The notes: generated from the sequence alone by a model not told the origin. 64,000 bases of DNA from Pseudonocardia sp. (GCA_025869365.1 JAOZVV010000018.1:1-64000); one strand, 5' to 3'. Counted from the first letter of the stretch, positions 1 through 8,897 are shown. Translations and numbers: made by a program.

Positions 1-35
1 TGAAGGAATCCTTCATGAATGTGGCTTTCCTGAAC
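1..35. repeat. Intergenic hairpin repeat, family A (cut by window edge)
   Basis: Bases 14-35 are identical to the right arm of the complete hairpin at 54948-55002. Bases 1-2 match the end of the missing left arm and bases 3-13 form an 11-nt loop that is itself palindromic (AAGGAATCCTT), so the full element would be an almost uninterrupted palindrome. It ends about 30 nt before surE. It probably serves as a terminator for a gene to the left of the window or is a dispersed intergenic palindrome. Confidence 0.8.
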
Positions 36-51
36 CTCCCGCGGCCCCCCG

Positions 52-57
52 TACGGT
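52..57 (+). promoter_or_regulatory. -10 box of leaderless surE
   Basis: TACGGT followed by 7 nt and the GTG at 65. The same hexamer and spacing precede the response regulator at 6526. No ribosome binding site is visible, which fits a leaderless mRNA. Confidence 0.5.
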
Positions 58-64
58 GGACGCC

Positions 65-862
65 GTGAGCACTCCCCCGCGCGTCCTGATCACCAACGAC
101 GACGGCATCGACTCCCCCGGCCTGCACATCCTCGCCCGCGGGGCCCGGGACGCCGGGTTCGACGTCGTCGTCGCCGCCCCGCACGTCAACGCCAGCGGCG
201 TGGGCGCGTCGGTCCTGTCCGTCTCCCGGGAGAACCGCACCGCGGTGCACCCGCGGACGATCCCGGGTCTGGACGGGATCCCGGCCTTCGCGGTGGAGGC
301 CCATCCCGCGTTCATCGTGCACGCCGCCCGGCGCGGCTGGCTGGATCCCCTGCCGGACCTCGTGCTCTCCGGGATCAACCTCGGCTCGAACGTCGGGCAC
401 GCGGTGATCCACTCCGGGACGGTCGGCGCGATCCTGACCGGCGCCCTGCACGGGCTGAGCGGGCTCGCCGTCTCCCTGGACACCGGGGTGGAGGAGCCGG
501 CGGCGCCGCACTGGGAGAGCGTGCTGCACGTGCTCCCGGAGGTCCTGGACCTGCTCACGTCGACACCTGCCGGGACGCTGCTCTCGCTGAACGTCCCGGA
601 CCGGCCGGTGGCCGGGCTGGGCCCGCTGCGGGAGGCCGCGCTGTCGATGTTCGGCGCGGTGCAGGCGCGGGTGGACCACACCCCCGGCGTCGACGACGGG
701 CCGGGCACGCTGCTCACGACGATCTCGGACCCCGACGGGGAGTTCATCCCCGGCTCGGACCTCGAACTGCTCGCTCAGGGTCACCCCACGCTGTCCCGGC
801 TGACGATGGTGGAGTCCGTGCCCGGGATCCTCCCGCAACGATCGGTCACGTCGTCATCCTGA
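65..862 (+). CDS. surE: 5'/3'-nucleotidase SurE
   Basis: Survival protein E family, a cytoplasmic metal-dependent phosphatase that removes phosphate from nucleoside 5'- or 3'-monophosphates. The N-terminal metal site TNDDGIDSPG, the AAPHVNASGVGAS loop and the SGINLGSNVG motif are all present, matching the Asp-Asp, Ser and Asn metal ligands of the family. Length of about 265 residues is normal. I place the start at GTG 65 because a TACGGT box sits 7 nt upstream; GTG 56 in the same frame is the alternative. The gene stands alone, with no partner that suggests a special role. Confidence 0.93.
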   Translation: MSTPPRVLITNDDGIDSPGLHILARGARDAGFDVVVAAPHVNASGVGASVLSVSRENRTAVHPRTIPGLDGIPAFAVEAHPAFIVHAARRGWLDPLPDLVLSGINLGSNVGHAVIHSGTVGAILTGALHGLSGLAVSLDTGVEEPAAPHWESVLHVLPEVLDLLTSTPAGTLLSLNVPDRPVAGLGPLREAALSMFGAVQARVDHTPGVDDGPGTLLTTISDPDGEFIPGSDLELLAQGHPTLSRLTMVESVPGILPQRSVTSSS

Positions 863-975
863 CGGGTATCCCCTGGTCCGGCCGCCTCACGCATCGGGGG
901 CCGGGAGCCTGCACGGTGCGTCCACCACGGACCCCCGGATCGGGTGTGGCTGATTGCACGCCGCACACTGTCACC

Positions 976-1152
976 ATGAGTGACGGTGACGTGCGGTACG
1001 AGTGGTCCACCCGCTTCGCCCGCGCCATCGCGGAGGAGCTCCGCCATGGTGTCGCGAGCGGCGCGATGAGCCGGTTCGAGGCCGACCAGCTGCTCAACCG
1101 GGTCCGGACGGTCGTGGAGCAGGCCCTGGAACCCGCGCCGATCCTGGGGTGA
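976..1152 (+). CDS. Small hypothetical protein (58 aa)
   Basis: ATG 976 to TGA 1152 encodes 58 residues. The product is mostly helical and charged (sequence such as YEWSTRFARAIAEELRHG followed by a second helix, RFEADQLLNRVRTVVEQAL). It has no signal peptide, membrane segment or cysteines. It could be a small helix-pair protein or a fragment of a regulator fold. I do not recognise a family. The alternative start at 916 would add 20 residues of low-quality sequence. It lies between surE and a convergent small gene. Confidence 0.5.
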   Translation: MSDGDVRYEWSTRFARAIAEELRHGVASGAMSRFEADQLLNRVRTVVEQALEPAPILG

Positions 1153-1168
1153 GCCGCCCGGGCGGGAG

Positions 1169-1558
1169 CTAGTGCTCGTCCTTGCCGGTGAGCAGCTCCT
1201 CGAGCTCGTCCGCGACCTTCACGACCATGCGGAACGGCAGGTCGAACGCGGTCAGCTCGCCCTCGTTCAGCGGGATCGCGTGCCGGAACAGCGCCACGCC
1301 GTCCTCCGCCGCCACACCGCCGACGACGGACTCGGACGCCTTGGCCAGCAGCACCGGCAGGTCCAGGTCCGCGAGCCGGCCGATGGGGGACTCGATCTGG
1401 GCCCAGACGGCCCCGGCGTCGTCCGTGCGGTGCCGGACGACCACCAGCTGGGTGCGCTCGTCGGTGGTGGGCAGGTTGAACCACAGCTCGGACTCGTTCG
1501 AGCGCATGATCTCGTACCGCACCCGCACGAAGGACACGAGATCGTCCCAGCTCGCCAC
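1169..1558 (-). CDS. Hypothetical protein, YbjN/secretion-chaperone-like fold (129 aa)
   Basis: A soluble acidic protein of 129 residues starting MASWDDLVSFVRVRY. The pattern of an N-terminal helix, several beta strands (ELWFNL, RTQLVVVRH, VWAQIESPIG), then a motif like ALFRHAIPLNEGELTAF and a final helix ending ELEELLTGKDEH resembles the YbjN/type III chaperone-like fold. That is an impression from secondary structure, not a family assignment. It is transcribed towards the small gene at 976 and lies downstream of the acyl-CoA dehydrogenase operon on the opposite side of a 100-nt gap. Confidence 0.6.
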   Translation of the reverse strand: MASWDDLVSFVRVRYEIMRSNESELWFNLPTTDERTQLVVVRHRTDDAGAVWAQIESPIGRLADLDLPVLLAKASESVVGGVAAEDGVALFRHAIPLNEGELTAFDLPFRMVVKVADELEELLTGKDEH

Positions 1559-1659
1559 GTCTGATCCTCCCCCTGCACCGGCCTCTCCGGCGCGTGGGCG
1601 ACGCTACCGTGCCCGGGCCGCCCCGCGCGGGCGGAGGTCGGACGTGATCGGCCGCGGGC

Positions 1660-2805
1660 CTACAACCCGAGCTGGCGGGCGATGAGCATCCGCTGGACCT
1701 CGGACGTCCCCTCGCCGATCTCCAGGATCTTGGCGTCGCGGTAGAAGCGGCCGACGGGGTACTCGTTCATGAAGCCGTAGCCGCCGAAGATCTGGGTGGC
1801 GTCGCGGGCGTTGTCCATCGCGGCGTTGGAGGAGACCAGCTTCGCGATGGCGGCCTCCTTCTTGAAGGGCTCGCCCTTGAGCATCTTCGCCGCGGCGGCG
1901 TAGTAGGCCAGCCGCGCGGTGTGCGCCCGGACCTCCATGTCCGCGATCTTGAACTGGATCGCCTGGTACTTCCCGATCGGGCTGCCGAAGGCCTCGCGCT
2001 CGTGGGCGTAGCGCAGGGACTCGTCCACGCACCCCTGGGCGAGCCCGACGGACAGCGCGGCGATCGCGACCCGGCCCTCGTCCAGGATCGACAGGAACTG
2101 CGCGTAGCCGCGGCCCTGCGTGCCGAGCAGGTTCGCGGCCGGGACCCGCACGTCGTCGAAGAAGAGCTCGTGGGTGTCCGAGGCGAGCCAGCCGACCTTG
2201 GAGTACGGCTTCGCCACGGTGAACCCCGGCGTCCCGGACGGGACGACGATCGCCGAGATCTCCTTCTTGCCGTCGGTCTCCCCGGTGACCGCGGTGACCG
2301 TCACGATCTCGGTGATGTCCGTGCCCGAGTTGGTGATGAAGCACTTGGAGCCGTTGATCACCCACTCGTCGCCGTCGAGGCGGGCGGTGGTGCGCGTAGC
2401 GCCCGCGTCCGAGCCCCCGCCGGCCTCGGTCAGCCCGAAGGCGCCGAGCCTCTCCCCGGCCGCGAGCTGCGGCAGCCATCGCGCCTTCTGCTCGTCCGTC
2501 CCGAACCGGAAGAGGGGCATCGCGCCCAGCGAGACGCCCGCCTCGAGGGTGATCGCGACGGAGGAGTCGACCCGGGCGAGCTCCTCCAGGGCCAGGCAGA
2601 GGGCGAAGTAGTCCCCGCCCATCCCGCCGTGCTCCTCGTCGATCGGCAGGCCGAACAGGCCCATCGCGCCCATCTTGCGGACGAGCTCGTACGGGAACTC
2701 CTCGCGCTCGTAGAGGTCCCCGATGACCGGGGCGACCTCCTTCTGCGCGAAGTCCTCGACGGTGGCCCGCAGTGCGGCGTGCTCCTCGCTCAGCTCGAGG
2801 TCCAT
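1660..2805 (-). CDS. Acyl-CoA dehydrogenase of the branched-chain (methylcrotonyl) operon
   Basis: FAD-dependent acyl-CoA dehydrogenase of 381 residues that oxidises a short or branched acyl-CoA to the 2-enoyl-CoA and passes electrons to ETF. Family motifs are intact: GLTEAGGGSDAGA near residue 130, FGSPIGKYQAIQFKIADM, and IFGGYGFMNEYPVGRFYRDAK near the end. The catalytic Glu appears to be E365 in EIGEGTSEVQR, the medium/short-chain position; the position where human isovaleryl-CoA dehydrogenase has its base (LDLER) reads LDEGR here. It starts 2 nt after the biotin carboxylase stop, so it is translationally coupled. Operon context suggests isovaleryl- or another branched-chain acyl-CoA, but the residue pattern is more like short/branched-chain enzymes. 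Confidence 0.92.
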   Translation of the reverse strand: MDLELSEEHAALRATVEDFAQKEVAPVIGDLYEREEFPYELVRKMGAMGLFGLPIDEEHGGMGGDYFALCLALEELARVDSSVAITLEAGVSLGAMPLFRFGTDEQKARWLPQLAAGERLGAFGLTEAGGGSDAGATRTTARLDGDEWVINGSKCFITNSGTDITEIVTVTAVTGETDGKKEISAIVVPSGTPGFTVAKPYSKVGWLASDTHELFFDDVRVPAANLLGTQGRGYAQFLSILDEGRVAIAALSVGLAQGCVDESLRYAHEREAFGSPIGKYQAIQFKIADMEVRAHTARLAYYAAAAKMLKGEPFKKEAAIAKLVSSNAAMDNARDATQIFGGYGFMNEYPVGRFYRDAKILEIGEGTSEVQRMLIARQLGL

Positions 2806-2807
2806 GA

Positions 2808-4796
2808 TCAGTTCTCCTCGGGTGTCTCGATGATCAGCAGCGCGGCGTCCTTGGCGACGGTCCCGCCGGCGCGCGCCCGGAGCTCGCGGACCACGCCGTC
2901 GACCGGCGCGGTGAGCACGTGCTCCATCTTCATGGCCTCGACGACGACGAGCTTCTGTCCCGCCGTCACCTCCTGGCCCTCGGTGACCTCGACGACGGTC
3001 ACGGTGCCGGGCATCGGCGACAGCACCGGCCCGCCGCCGCCCAGGACGTCCGCCATCGCGGCCTCGAGGGGCTCCTGCTCCCGGATCGCCCAGGAGTGCC
3101 CGTCCCGGCCGATCCAGAGCACCCCGTCCGCACCCCGGGCGGCGCTGTACTGCCTGGTCACCCCGCCCTGCGAGTGGGAGACCCCGCCGCAGCGGGGCAC
3201 GGGGGCGGTCGACGTGCGGAACGCCTCGGCGCCGTCGATCGAGACCTCGGCGTCCGCGGCCCGGCCCCGGCTGCGGACCTCGACGGGATCGTGCCCGGAG
3301 ACCACGAGCTTGCGGGTGGTCCAGGCGGGTTCGCCGACCCGCCAGCCGCCGGGCACGTCGAACGGATCGACGATCGCGGCGGTGGGTTCGAGCTGCAGGA
3401 GGCCGCAGCCGGTCGCGGCGCCGAGGACGTCCGCCGGGAGGTCCGTGGTGGTGAGCTCGTCGACGCGGCGGCCGACCAGCCCGGTGTCCAGGTTCCCGGC
3501 GCGGACGTCCGGGTCCGCCAGCAGCGCGCGCAGGAAGCCGATGTTCGTGCCGAGGCCGAGCAGCACGGTGTCCGACAGCGCGGCGTCGAGCCGGCGCAGG
3601 GCCTCCGACCGGTCCGCCCCGTGCGCGATGATCTTGGACAGCATCGGGTCGTAGTCCGAGCCGACGACGCCGCCCTCGGCGATCCCCGAGTCCACCCGCA
3701 CGTTCTCCGGTTCGCGCAGCGCGAGGATCCGCCCGCCGGTGGGCAGGAACCCCGCCGCGGGGTCCTCGGCGTAGACGCGGACCTCGATCGCGTGCCCGTC
3801 GAGGCGCACGTCGCCCTGGGCCAGCGGGAGCTCCTCCCCCGCCGCGACCCGGAGCTGCAGCTCGACGAGGTCCAGCCCGGTCACCAGCTCGGTGACGGGG
3901 TGCTCGACCTGCAGCCGCGTGTTCATCTCCATGAAGAAGAACTCGTCCGGGCGGTCCGCACCCACGATGAACTCGACGGTCCCGGCGCCGGCGTACCCGC
4001 AGGCCCGGGCCGCCTCGCAGGCCGCGGCGCCCATCGCCTCGCGCTGCTCGGGCGTGAGCAGCGGGGACGGCGCCTCCTCGACGATCTTCTGGTGCCGTCG
4101 CTGCAGCGAGCACTCGCGCTCGCCGAGGTGGATCACCGTGCCGTGGGTGTCGGCCAGCACCTGGATCTCGATGTGCCTCGGCGTCGTCACCAGCCGTTCG
4201 ACGAGCAGCGTGTCGTCGCCGAAGGCGCCGCGCGCCACCCGGCGCGCCCCGACGATCGCGTCGGCGAGGTCCTCGGCCCGGTGCACCTCGACCATGCCCT
4301 TGCCGCCGCCGCCCGCGGACGGCTTGAGCAGGACCGGGAACCCGATCTGCTCGACGGCGAGGGCCAGGTCCGCGTCCGACAGCCCGGAGCCGTCGGACCC
4401 CGGGACGACCGGGACCCCCGCCTTCGCGACGGTCTGCTTGGCCCGGATCTTGTCGCCCATCGCCTCGATCGACGACGCGGGGGGCCCGACGAACACGATC
4501 CCCGCGGCGTCGCAGGCGGCGGCGAACGCGGTGTTCTCGCTGAGGAAGCCGTAGCCGGGGTGGATCGCCTCGGCCCCGGTGGCCTTCGCGGCCTCGATGA
4601 CGCGGTCGATGGAGAGGTAGGACTCGGCCGCGGCGGCGGGGCCGAGCCGCACGGCGACGTCCGCCGCCGCGACGTGCGGGGCGGACGCGTCGGCGTCGGA
4701 GTAGACGGCCACGGAGCGGATCCCGAGGGACCGCAGCGTGCGGATCACCCGCACCGCGATCTCCCCGCGGTTGGCGACCAGAACAGTCGAGAACAT
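2808..4796 (-). CDS. accA1: Biotin carboxylase/biotin carrier subunit of acyl-CoA (methylcrotonyl-CoA type) carboxylase
   Basis: Alpha subunit of 662 residues. The biotin carboxylase domain spans roughly residues 1-445 (start MFSTVLVANRGEIAVRVIRT, ATP-grasp loop KPSAGGGGKGM, EMNTRLQVEH). A linker follows, then a C-terminal biotinyl domain with the attachment site EAMKMEH, with Lys at about residue 623. It carboxylates its own biotin with ATP and bicarbonate; the beta subunit then transfers the carboxyl group to the acyl-CoA. It lies between the carboxyltransferase gene (5-nt gap) and the acyl-CoA dehydrogenase gene (2-nt gap), the order of the mycobacterial accD1-accA1-fadE19 and pseudomonad liu operons. 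Acetyl/propionyl-CoA carboxylase is the alternative reading. Confidence 0.93.
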   Translation of the reverse strand: MFSTVLVANRGEIAVRVIRTLRSLGIRSVAVYSDADASAPHVAAADVAVRLGPAAAAESYLSIDRVIEAAKATGAEAIHPGYGFLSENTAFAAACDAAGIVFVGPPASSIEAMGDKIRAKQTVAKAGVPVVPGSDGSGLSDADLALAVEQIGFPVLLKPSAGGGGKGMVEVHRAEDLADAIVGARRVARGAFGDDTLLVERLVTTPRHIEIQVLADTHGTVIHLGERECSLQRRHQKIVEEAPSPLLTPEQREAMGAAACEAARACGYAGAGTVEFIVGADRPDEFFFMEMNTRLQVEHPVTELVTGLDLVELQLRVAAGEELPLAQGDVRLDGHAIEVRVYAEDPAAGFLPTGGRILALREPENVRVDSGIAEGGVVGSDYDPMLSKIIAHGADRSEALRRLDAALSDTVLLGLGTNIGFLRALLADPDVRAGNLDTGLVGRRVDELTTTDLPADVLGAATGCGLLQLEPTAAIVDPFDVPGGWRVGEPAWTTRKLVVSGHDPVEVRSRGRAADAEVSIDGAEAFRTSTAPVPRCGGVSHSQGGVTRQYSAARGADGVLWIGRDGHSWAIREQEPLEAAMADVLGGGGPVLSPMPGTVTVVEVTEGQEVTAGQKLVVVEAMKMEHVLTAPVDGVVRELRARAGGTVAKDAALLIIETPEEN

Positions 4797-4801
4797 CTGC
4801 C

Positions 4802-6385
4802 TCACATCCGGAAGACGCCGAAGGCCGGCTCGGCCAGGGGCGCGTTGGCGGCGGTGGACAGGGCGAGGCCGAGGACCGTGCGGGTGTCCGCGGGGTCGAT
4901 CACGCCGTCGTCCCAGATCCGGGCGGTGGAGTAGTACGGATGGCCCTGGGTCTCGTACTGCCGGCGGATGGCGTCCGGATCGGAGCCGGAGCCGACGCTG
5001 CCGAGCACCATCGCCGCCTGCTCCCCGCCCATCACCGAGATCCGCGCGTTGGGCCACATGAACAGGAACCGCGGCGAGTACGCCCGCCCGCACATCGAGT
5101 AGTTCCCGGCGCCGAAGGAGCCGCCGATCACCACCGTCAGCTTCGGGACCCGGGTGGACGCCACGGCGGTCACCATCTTGGCGCCGTTCTTCGCGATCCC
5201 GCCGGCCTCGTACTCCCGGCCGACCATGAACCCCGAGATGTTCTGCAGGAACACCAGCGGGATGCCGCGCTGGTCGCACAGCTCGATGAAGTGCGCGCCC
5301 TTGACCGCGGACTCGGAGAACAGGATGCCGTTGTTCGCCACGATCCCGACCGGGTGCCCGTGGATGTGGGCGAACCCGGTGACCAGCGTGGTCCCGTACT
5401 CGGACTTGAACTCGTGGAACCGGGACCCGTCGACGACGCGGGCGATGACCTCGCGCACGTCGTAGGGGGTCTTCGAGTCCGTGGGCACCGCGCCGTAGAG
5501 CTCCGCCGGGTCGACGACCGGCTCCTCCACCGCGACGGTGGTCCAGGGCCGGGGCGTGCGCGGCCCGAGCGTCCCGACGATCGAGCGGACGATCTGCAGC
5601 GCGTGCGCGTCGTCGTTCGCGAGATGGTCCGTCACCCCGGAGACCTTGGAGTGCAGGTCCCCGCCGCCCAGTTCCTCGGCCGTGACGACCTCGCCGGTGG
5701 CGGCCTTCACCAGCGGCGGGCCGCCGAGGAAGATCGTGCCCTGGTTCTTCACGATGACGGCCTCGTCGCTCATCGCCGGCACGTAGGCGCCACCGGCGGT
5801 GCACGAGCCCAGGACGGCGGCGATCTGCGGGATGCCCAGCCCGGACATCTGCGCCTGGTTGTAGAAGATCCGGCCGAAGTGCTCCCGGTCCGGGAAGACC
5901 TCGTCCTGCTGCGGCAGGAACGCGCCGCCGGAGTCCACGAGGTAGAGGCAGGGCAGCCGGTTGTGCAGCGCCACCTCCTGCGCCCGGAGGTGCTTCTTCA
6001 CCGTCATCGGGTAGTAGGTGCCGCCCTTGACCGTGGCGTCGTTGGCGACGATCACGCACTCGCGCCCCGCCACCCGGCCCACCCCGGTGATCATCCCGGC
6101 GCCCGGGGCCTCGTCCCCGTACATCCCGTTCGCCGCCATCGGCGAGAGCTCCAGGAACGGCGAGGACGGGTCCACCAGGGAGTCCACCCGGTCCCGCGGC
6201 AGCAGCTTCCCGCGCTCCACGTGCCGGGCCCGGGACCGCTCGGGCCCGCCGAGCCGCGCGGCGGCCAGCTTCGCGTTCAGGTCCGCGACCAGCGACCGGT
6301 GCGACTCCGCGTTGGCGGCGAACCGCTCGTCCGCGGGATCGACACCGCTGCGCAGCCGTGACGCCTCGGTACGGGTGTCCGGCAT
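4802..6385 (-). CDS. accD1: Carboxyltransferase beta subunit, 3-methylcrotonyl-CoA carboxylase type
   Basis: 527 residues with tandem crotonase-fold halves. The stretches [60 protein letters not shown] and [17 protein letters not shown] are the hallmark sequences of methylcrotonyl-CoA carboxylase beta rather than of propionyl-CoA carboxylase beta. It moves carboxyl from biotin to the 4-position of 3-methylcrotonyl-CoA in leucine breakdown. It is the first gene of a three-gene minus-strand operon and has a good GGAGG ribosome binding site. Two copies of an 18-bp palindrome just upstream are shared with the TetR gene at 8998, implying repression by that protein. Confidence 0.93.
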   Translation of the reverse strand: MPDTRTEASRLRSGVDPADERFAANAESHRSLVADLNAKLAAARLGGPERSRARHVERGKLLPRDRVDSLVDPSSPFLELSPMAANGMYGDEAPGAGMITGVGRVAGRECVIVANDATVKGGTYYPMTVKKHLRAQEVALHNRLPCLYLVDSGGAFLPQQDEVFPDREHFGRIFYNQAQMSGLGIPQIAAVLGSCTAGGAYVPAMSDEAVIVKNQGTIFLGGPPLVKAATGEVVTAEELGGGDLHSKVSGVTDHLANDDAHALQIVRSIVGTLGPRTPRPWTTVAVEEPVVDPAELYGAVPTDSKTPYDVREVIARVVDGSRFHEFKSEYGTTLVTGFAHIHGHPVGIVANNGILFSESAVKGAHFIELCDQRGIPLVFLQNISGFMVGREYEAGGIAKNGAKMVTAVASTRVPKLTVVIGGSFGAGNYSMCGRAYSPRFLFMWPNARISVMGGEQAAMVLGSVGSGSDPDAIRRQYETQGHPYYSTARIWDDGVIDPADTRTVLGLALSTAANAPLAEPAFGVFRM

Positions 6386-6401
6386 CCGTGTCCTCCAGCC
6401 T

Positions 6402-6407
6402 GTCCTA
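6402..6407 (-). promoter_or_regulatory. Putative -10 box of the carboxylase operon
   Basis: Read on the minus strand the hexamer is TAGGAC, about 16 nt before the carboxyltransferase start. The matching -35 region would lie inside the first palindromic operator (6418-6435), so a bound repressor would block the promoter. Confidence 0.4.
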
Positions 6408-6417
6408 CGTCCGAGTC

Positions 6418-6435
6418 GGTTAGCGATCGTTAACC
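6418..6435. promoter_or_regulatory. TetR operator copy 1
   Basis: GGTTAGCGATCGTTAACC, an almost perfect 18-bp palindrome with two mismatched positions. The identical sequence occurs at 8960-8977 in front of the TetR gene at 8998. It lies between the carboxylase operon and the divergent response regulator gene. Confidence 0.85.
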
Positions 6436-6436
6436 A

Positions 6437-6454
6437 GGTTAGCGAACGTTAACC
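6437..6454. promoter_or_regulatory. TetR operator copy 2
   Basis: GGTTAGCGAACGTTAACC, one base different from copy 1. The centres of copies 1 and 2 are 19 bp apart, close to two helical turns, so two dimers could bind the same face of the DNA. Confidence 0.82.
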
Positions 6455-6512
6455 GGATGTGCCAGACCCCCGGGTGGGGTCACCCTTCGGCCCGCTCTCG
6501 CGGAGCGCGCTC

Positions 6513-6518
6513 TACGGT
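6513..6518 (+). promoter_or_regulatory. -10 box of leaderless response regulator gene
   Basis: TACGGT, then 7 nt, then GTG 6526. There is no Shine-Dalgarno sequence, so a leaderless transcript is likely. Confidence 0.5.
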
Positions 6519-6525
6519 CTGGGGC

Positions 6526-7206
6526 GTGCGTGTGCTTCTGGTCGAGGACGAACGCCCCCTGGCGGAGATGGTCCGCCGCGGACTCGCCCGCGAGGGCCAC
6601 ACCGTGGACCTGGCCCACGACGGCCCGTCGGGGCTGGACGCGGCGATCTCCGGCGGCCACGACGTCGTCATCCTGGACATCATGCTCCCGGGGCTCTCCG
6701 GCTACCGGATCCTGCAACGGCTGCGCGCCGCCGGGGTCTGGACGCCGGTCCTCATGCTCACGGCCAAGGACGGCGAGTACGACGAGGCGGACGCCTTCGA
6801 CCTCGGTGCGGACGACTACCTGACGAAGCCCTTCTCCTTCGTGGTGCTGGTGGCCCGGCTCCGCGCCCTGCAGCGCCGGGCGGGGGACTCCCGGCCGAGC
6901 GTGCTGGCCGTCGGGGACCTGCGCCTGGACCCCGCGCGGCACCGCGTCTTCCGGGGGGACACCGAGGTCACGCTGACCCCGCGCGAGTTCGGCGTCCTGG
7001 AGCACCTGATGCGGCACGCCGGGGAGGTCGTCACGAAGACGGACATCCTGCGCGCGGTCTGGGACGCGCACTACGAGGGCGAGGTCAACGTCGTCGAGGT
7101 GTACGTGGGCTACGTGCGGCGCAAGATCGACGCCCCGTTCGGGACCGCCTCGATCGAGACCCTGCGCGGGGTCGGCTACCGCATGGCGGAGCCGACCGGC
7201 GCCTAG
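6526..7206 (+). CDS. OmpR-family response regulator
   Basis: 226 residues. The receiver domain (1-115) has acidic pair E7/D8 in LVEDER, phosphoacceptor D51 in VILDIMLPG, Thr79 and Lys101 in LTKPF. The C-terminal winged-helix DNA-binding domain (about 128-222) contains TLTPREFGVLEHLMRHAGEVVTK and the usual VYVGYVRRKID stretch. It is the probable partner of the histidine kinase at 7203-8891, which is unusually encoded convergently, with the two stop codons sharing the tetranucleotide CTAG. I chose GTG 6526 over the longer in-frame extension (6457) because the receiver domain begins at MRVLLVED and a -10 box is correctly spaced. Confidence 0.93.
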   Translation: MRVLLVEDERPLAEMVRRGLAREGHTVDLAHDGPSGLDAAISGGHDVVILDIMLPGLSGYRILQRLRAAGVWTPVLMLTAKDGEYDEADAFDLGADDYLTKPFSFVVLVARLRALQRRAGDSRPSVLAVGDLRLDPARHRVFRGDTEVTLTPREFGVLEHLMRHAGEVVTKTDILRAVWDAHYEGEVNVVEVYVGYVRRKIDAPFGTASIETLRGVGYRMAEPTGA

Positions 7207-8891
7207 CGCGGGACCTGGTCCGACCGGGAGAGCGAGCCGGGCCGCACCACCGGCAGTGGTCCCGTCGGGTTCTCGTCCGCGGGCGAGTGCGCCTCGCCGA
7301 GGCGGATCGGGGTCGTGAGGTCCGGCCACGGGTCCGCCGGGACGGCCGGTGTGGGCCCGGTGGGCCGGTCGTCGCAGAGCGGGCTGCCGTCGGGCCGGGG
7401 AGCGTCCCCGCCCGGTCCGGTCCGGTCCCCACCGGCCGGTCCCGCCTCCCCGGAGTCCGGCGCGGGGGCCGCCGTGGCCGGCAACGACACCCGGAACAGG
7501 GCGCCCCCGAGCGCGGACTCGCCGACCTCCACGGTGCCGCCGTGAGCCGCCACGACCTCGGCGACGATGGCCAGGCCGAGCCCGGCGCCGCCGTCGGACC
7601 GGGCGCGGGCGGCGTCCAGGCGTACGAACCGCTCGAAGATGCGGGCGCGCTCCTCGGCCGGGACGCCCGGCCCGTCGTCCGCCACCTCGACGACCGCGAG
7701 GCCCCCCTCCTGGCGCAGCGTCACCAGCACCCGGGACGAGGCGTGCCGGCGGGCGTTGTCCACGAGGTTCCGCACGACCCGGACGAGCTGTCCGCGGTCC
7801 CCGACGACGCGCACCGGCTCCGCGCGCACCTCCGGCTGGGCCCCGCCGATGTCCGAGGGCCGGCCGCGTTCGGCCTCCACCACCTCGTCGAGGTCGATGT
7901 CGTCGCGCCGTGGCTGCAGGCCGCGCTCGTCCGCCCTGGCCAGCAGCAGCAGCCCGTCGATGAGCCGGGAGAGGCGGTCCGCCTCGGTGCGCATGGAGCG
8001 GACGGTGAGCCCGTCCGGGCTGTCCGGGTGGTGGGCCGCCGCGATCAGCTCGAGCCCGGAGGAGATCGTGGCGAGCGGGCTGCGCAGCTCGTGGCTGGCG
8101 TCCGCGACGAACCGGCGCTGGTTGGTCTGCGCCCCCTCCAGCCGGCCGAGCATCTGGTTCATCGTGGCGGCGAGCCGGCCGATCTCGTCCTGGGTGGCGG
8201 GTTCGGGGACGCGCCGGGAGAGGTCGCGGTCGGTGAGGCTGGCGACGTGCCTGCGCATCCGCTCGACCGGCCGCAGTGCCCGCCCCGAGAACAGGTAGGT
8301 GACGAAGCCGGTGACGAGCACGAGGATCGGCACCCCGATCGAGACCATCGCGGTGACGGTGTCGACCGCCTTGTGCACCGGCTCGAGCGGCTGTGCGGCG
8401 AGGACGGTGATCGTGCGGCCGAAGGGCTGGAACCCCACCGCCACCACCTCGACCTCCTCGACGGTGCCGTCCGCCAGCTGGACCTGCCGGGGCCCGACGA
8501 CCTGCGTCTCCCCCTGGTCCAGCAGGACCTCCGACATCCGCGGCATGCTCCCCAGCGGGTCCGAGGCCGCGATGATCTGGATGTCCGGGTCGTCCGGGTC
8601 GTCGTCGTTGTAGTCCGTGACGACCTGCACCAGGTCCGTGCGCTTGCCGGTGGCGTCGAGCGCGTTGTCCCTGACGTTCCCGCTGGCGGTGAAGTTGGCC
8701 GCGATCCGCTGGCCGACCTGCGTGGCCTGCTGCACACCGGCGTCGTCGAGCTGGGTCTGCAGGGACCTGTCCAGCAGCAGCACCAGGGAGAACCCCGCGA
8801 CCACGAGGACGACGGTCACCGCGGCGGCCGCCGCGAGCGCGGACACCACCCGGACACCCGTCCGGGCGCGGAGCCAGCGCAGTCCGAGCAT
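7203..8891 (-). CDS. Membrane sensor histidine kinase
   Basis: 562 residues. Two membrane helices (about 13-40 and 181-202) flank an extracytoplasmic sensor of about 140 residues. A HAMP linker (203-255), a HisKA domain with phosphorylated His267 in FVADASHELRSP, and a HATPase domain with N box (RNLVDNARRH, about 374-383), DDGPGVP (405-411) and GLGL (437-440) follow. Beyond residue 470 there is a tail of about 90 residues rich in Pro, Gly and Asp, which is unusual for the family. The gene converges on the response regulator gene, overlapping by 4 nt. It is probably the cognate kinase; the signal is unknown. Confidence 0.93.
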   Translation of the reverse strand: MLGLRWLRARTGVRVVSALAAAAAVTVVLVVAGFSLVLLLDRSLQTQLDDAGVQQATQVGQRIAANFTASGNVRDNALDATGKRTDLVQVVTDYNDDDPDDPDIQIIAASDPLGSMPRMSEVLLDQGETQVVGPRQVQLADGTVEEVEVVAVGFQPFGRTITVLAAQPLEPVHKAVDTVTAMVSIGVPILVLVTGFVTYLFSGRALRPVERMRRHVASLTDRDLSRRVPEPATQDEIGRLAATMNQMLGRLEGAQTNQRRFVADASHELRSPLATISSGLELIAAAHHPDSPDGLTVRSMRTEADRLSRLIDGLLLLARADERGLQPRRDDIDLDEVVEAERGRPSDIGGAQPEVRAEPVRVVGDRGQLVRVVRNLVDNARRHASSRVLVTLRQEGGLAVVEVADDGPGVPAEERARIFERFVRLDAARARSDGGAGLGLAIVAEVVAAHGGTVEVGESALGGALFRVSLPATAAPAPDSGEAGPAGGDRTGPGGDAPRPDGSPLCDDRPTGPTPAVPADPWPDLTTPIRLGEAHSPADENPTGPLPVVRPGSLSRSDQVPR

Positions 8892-8897
8892 CCGACC

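Noticed and set aside
6457-6525. N-terminal extension of the response regulator upstream of GTG 6526
   Set aside because: The receiver domain starts at the GTG, the extra sequence covers the promoter box, and it resembles no domain.
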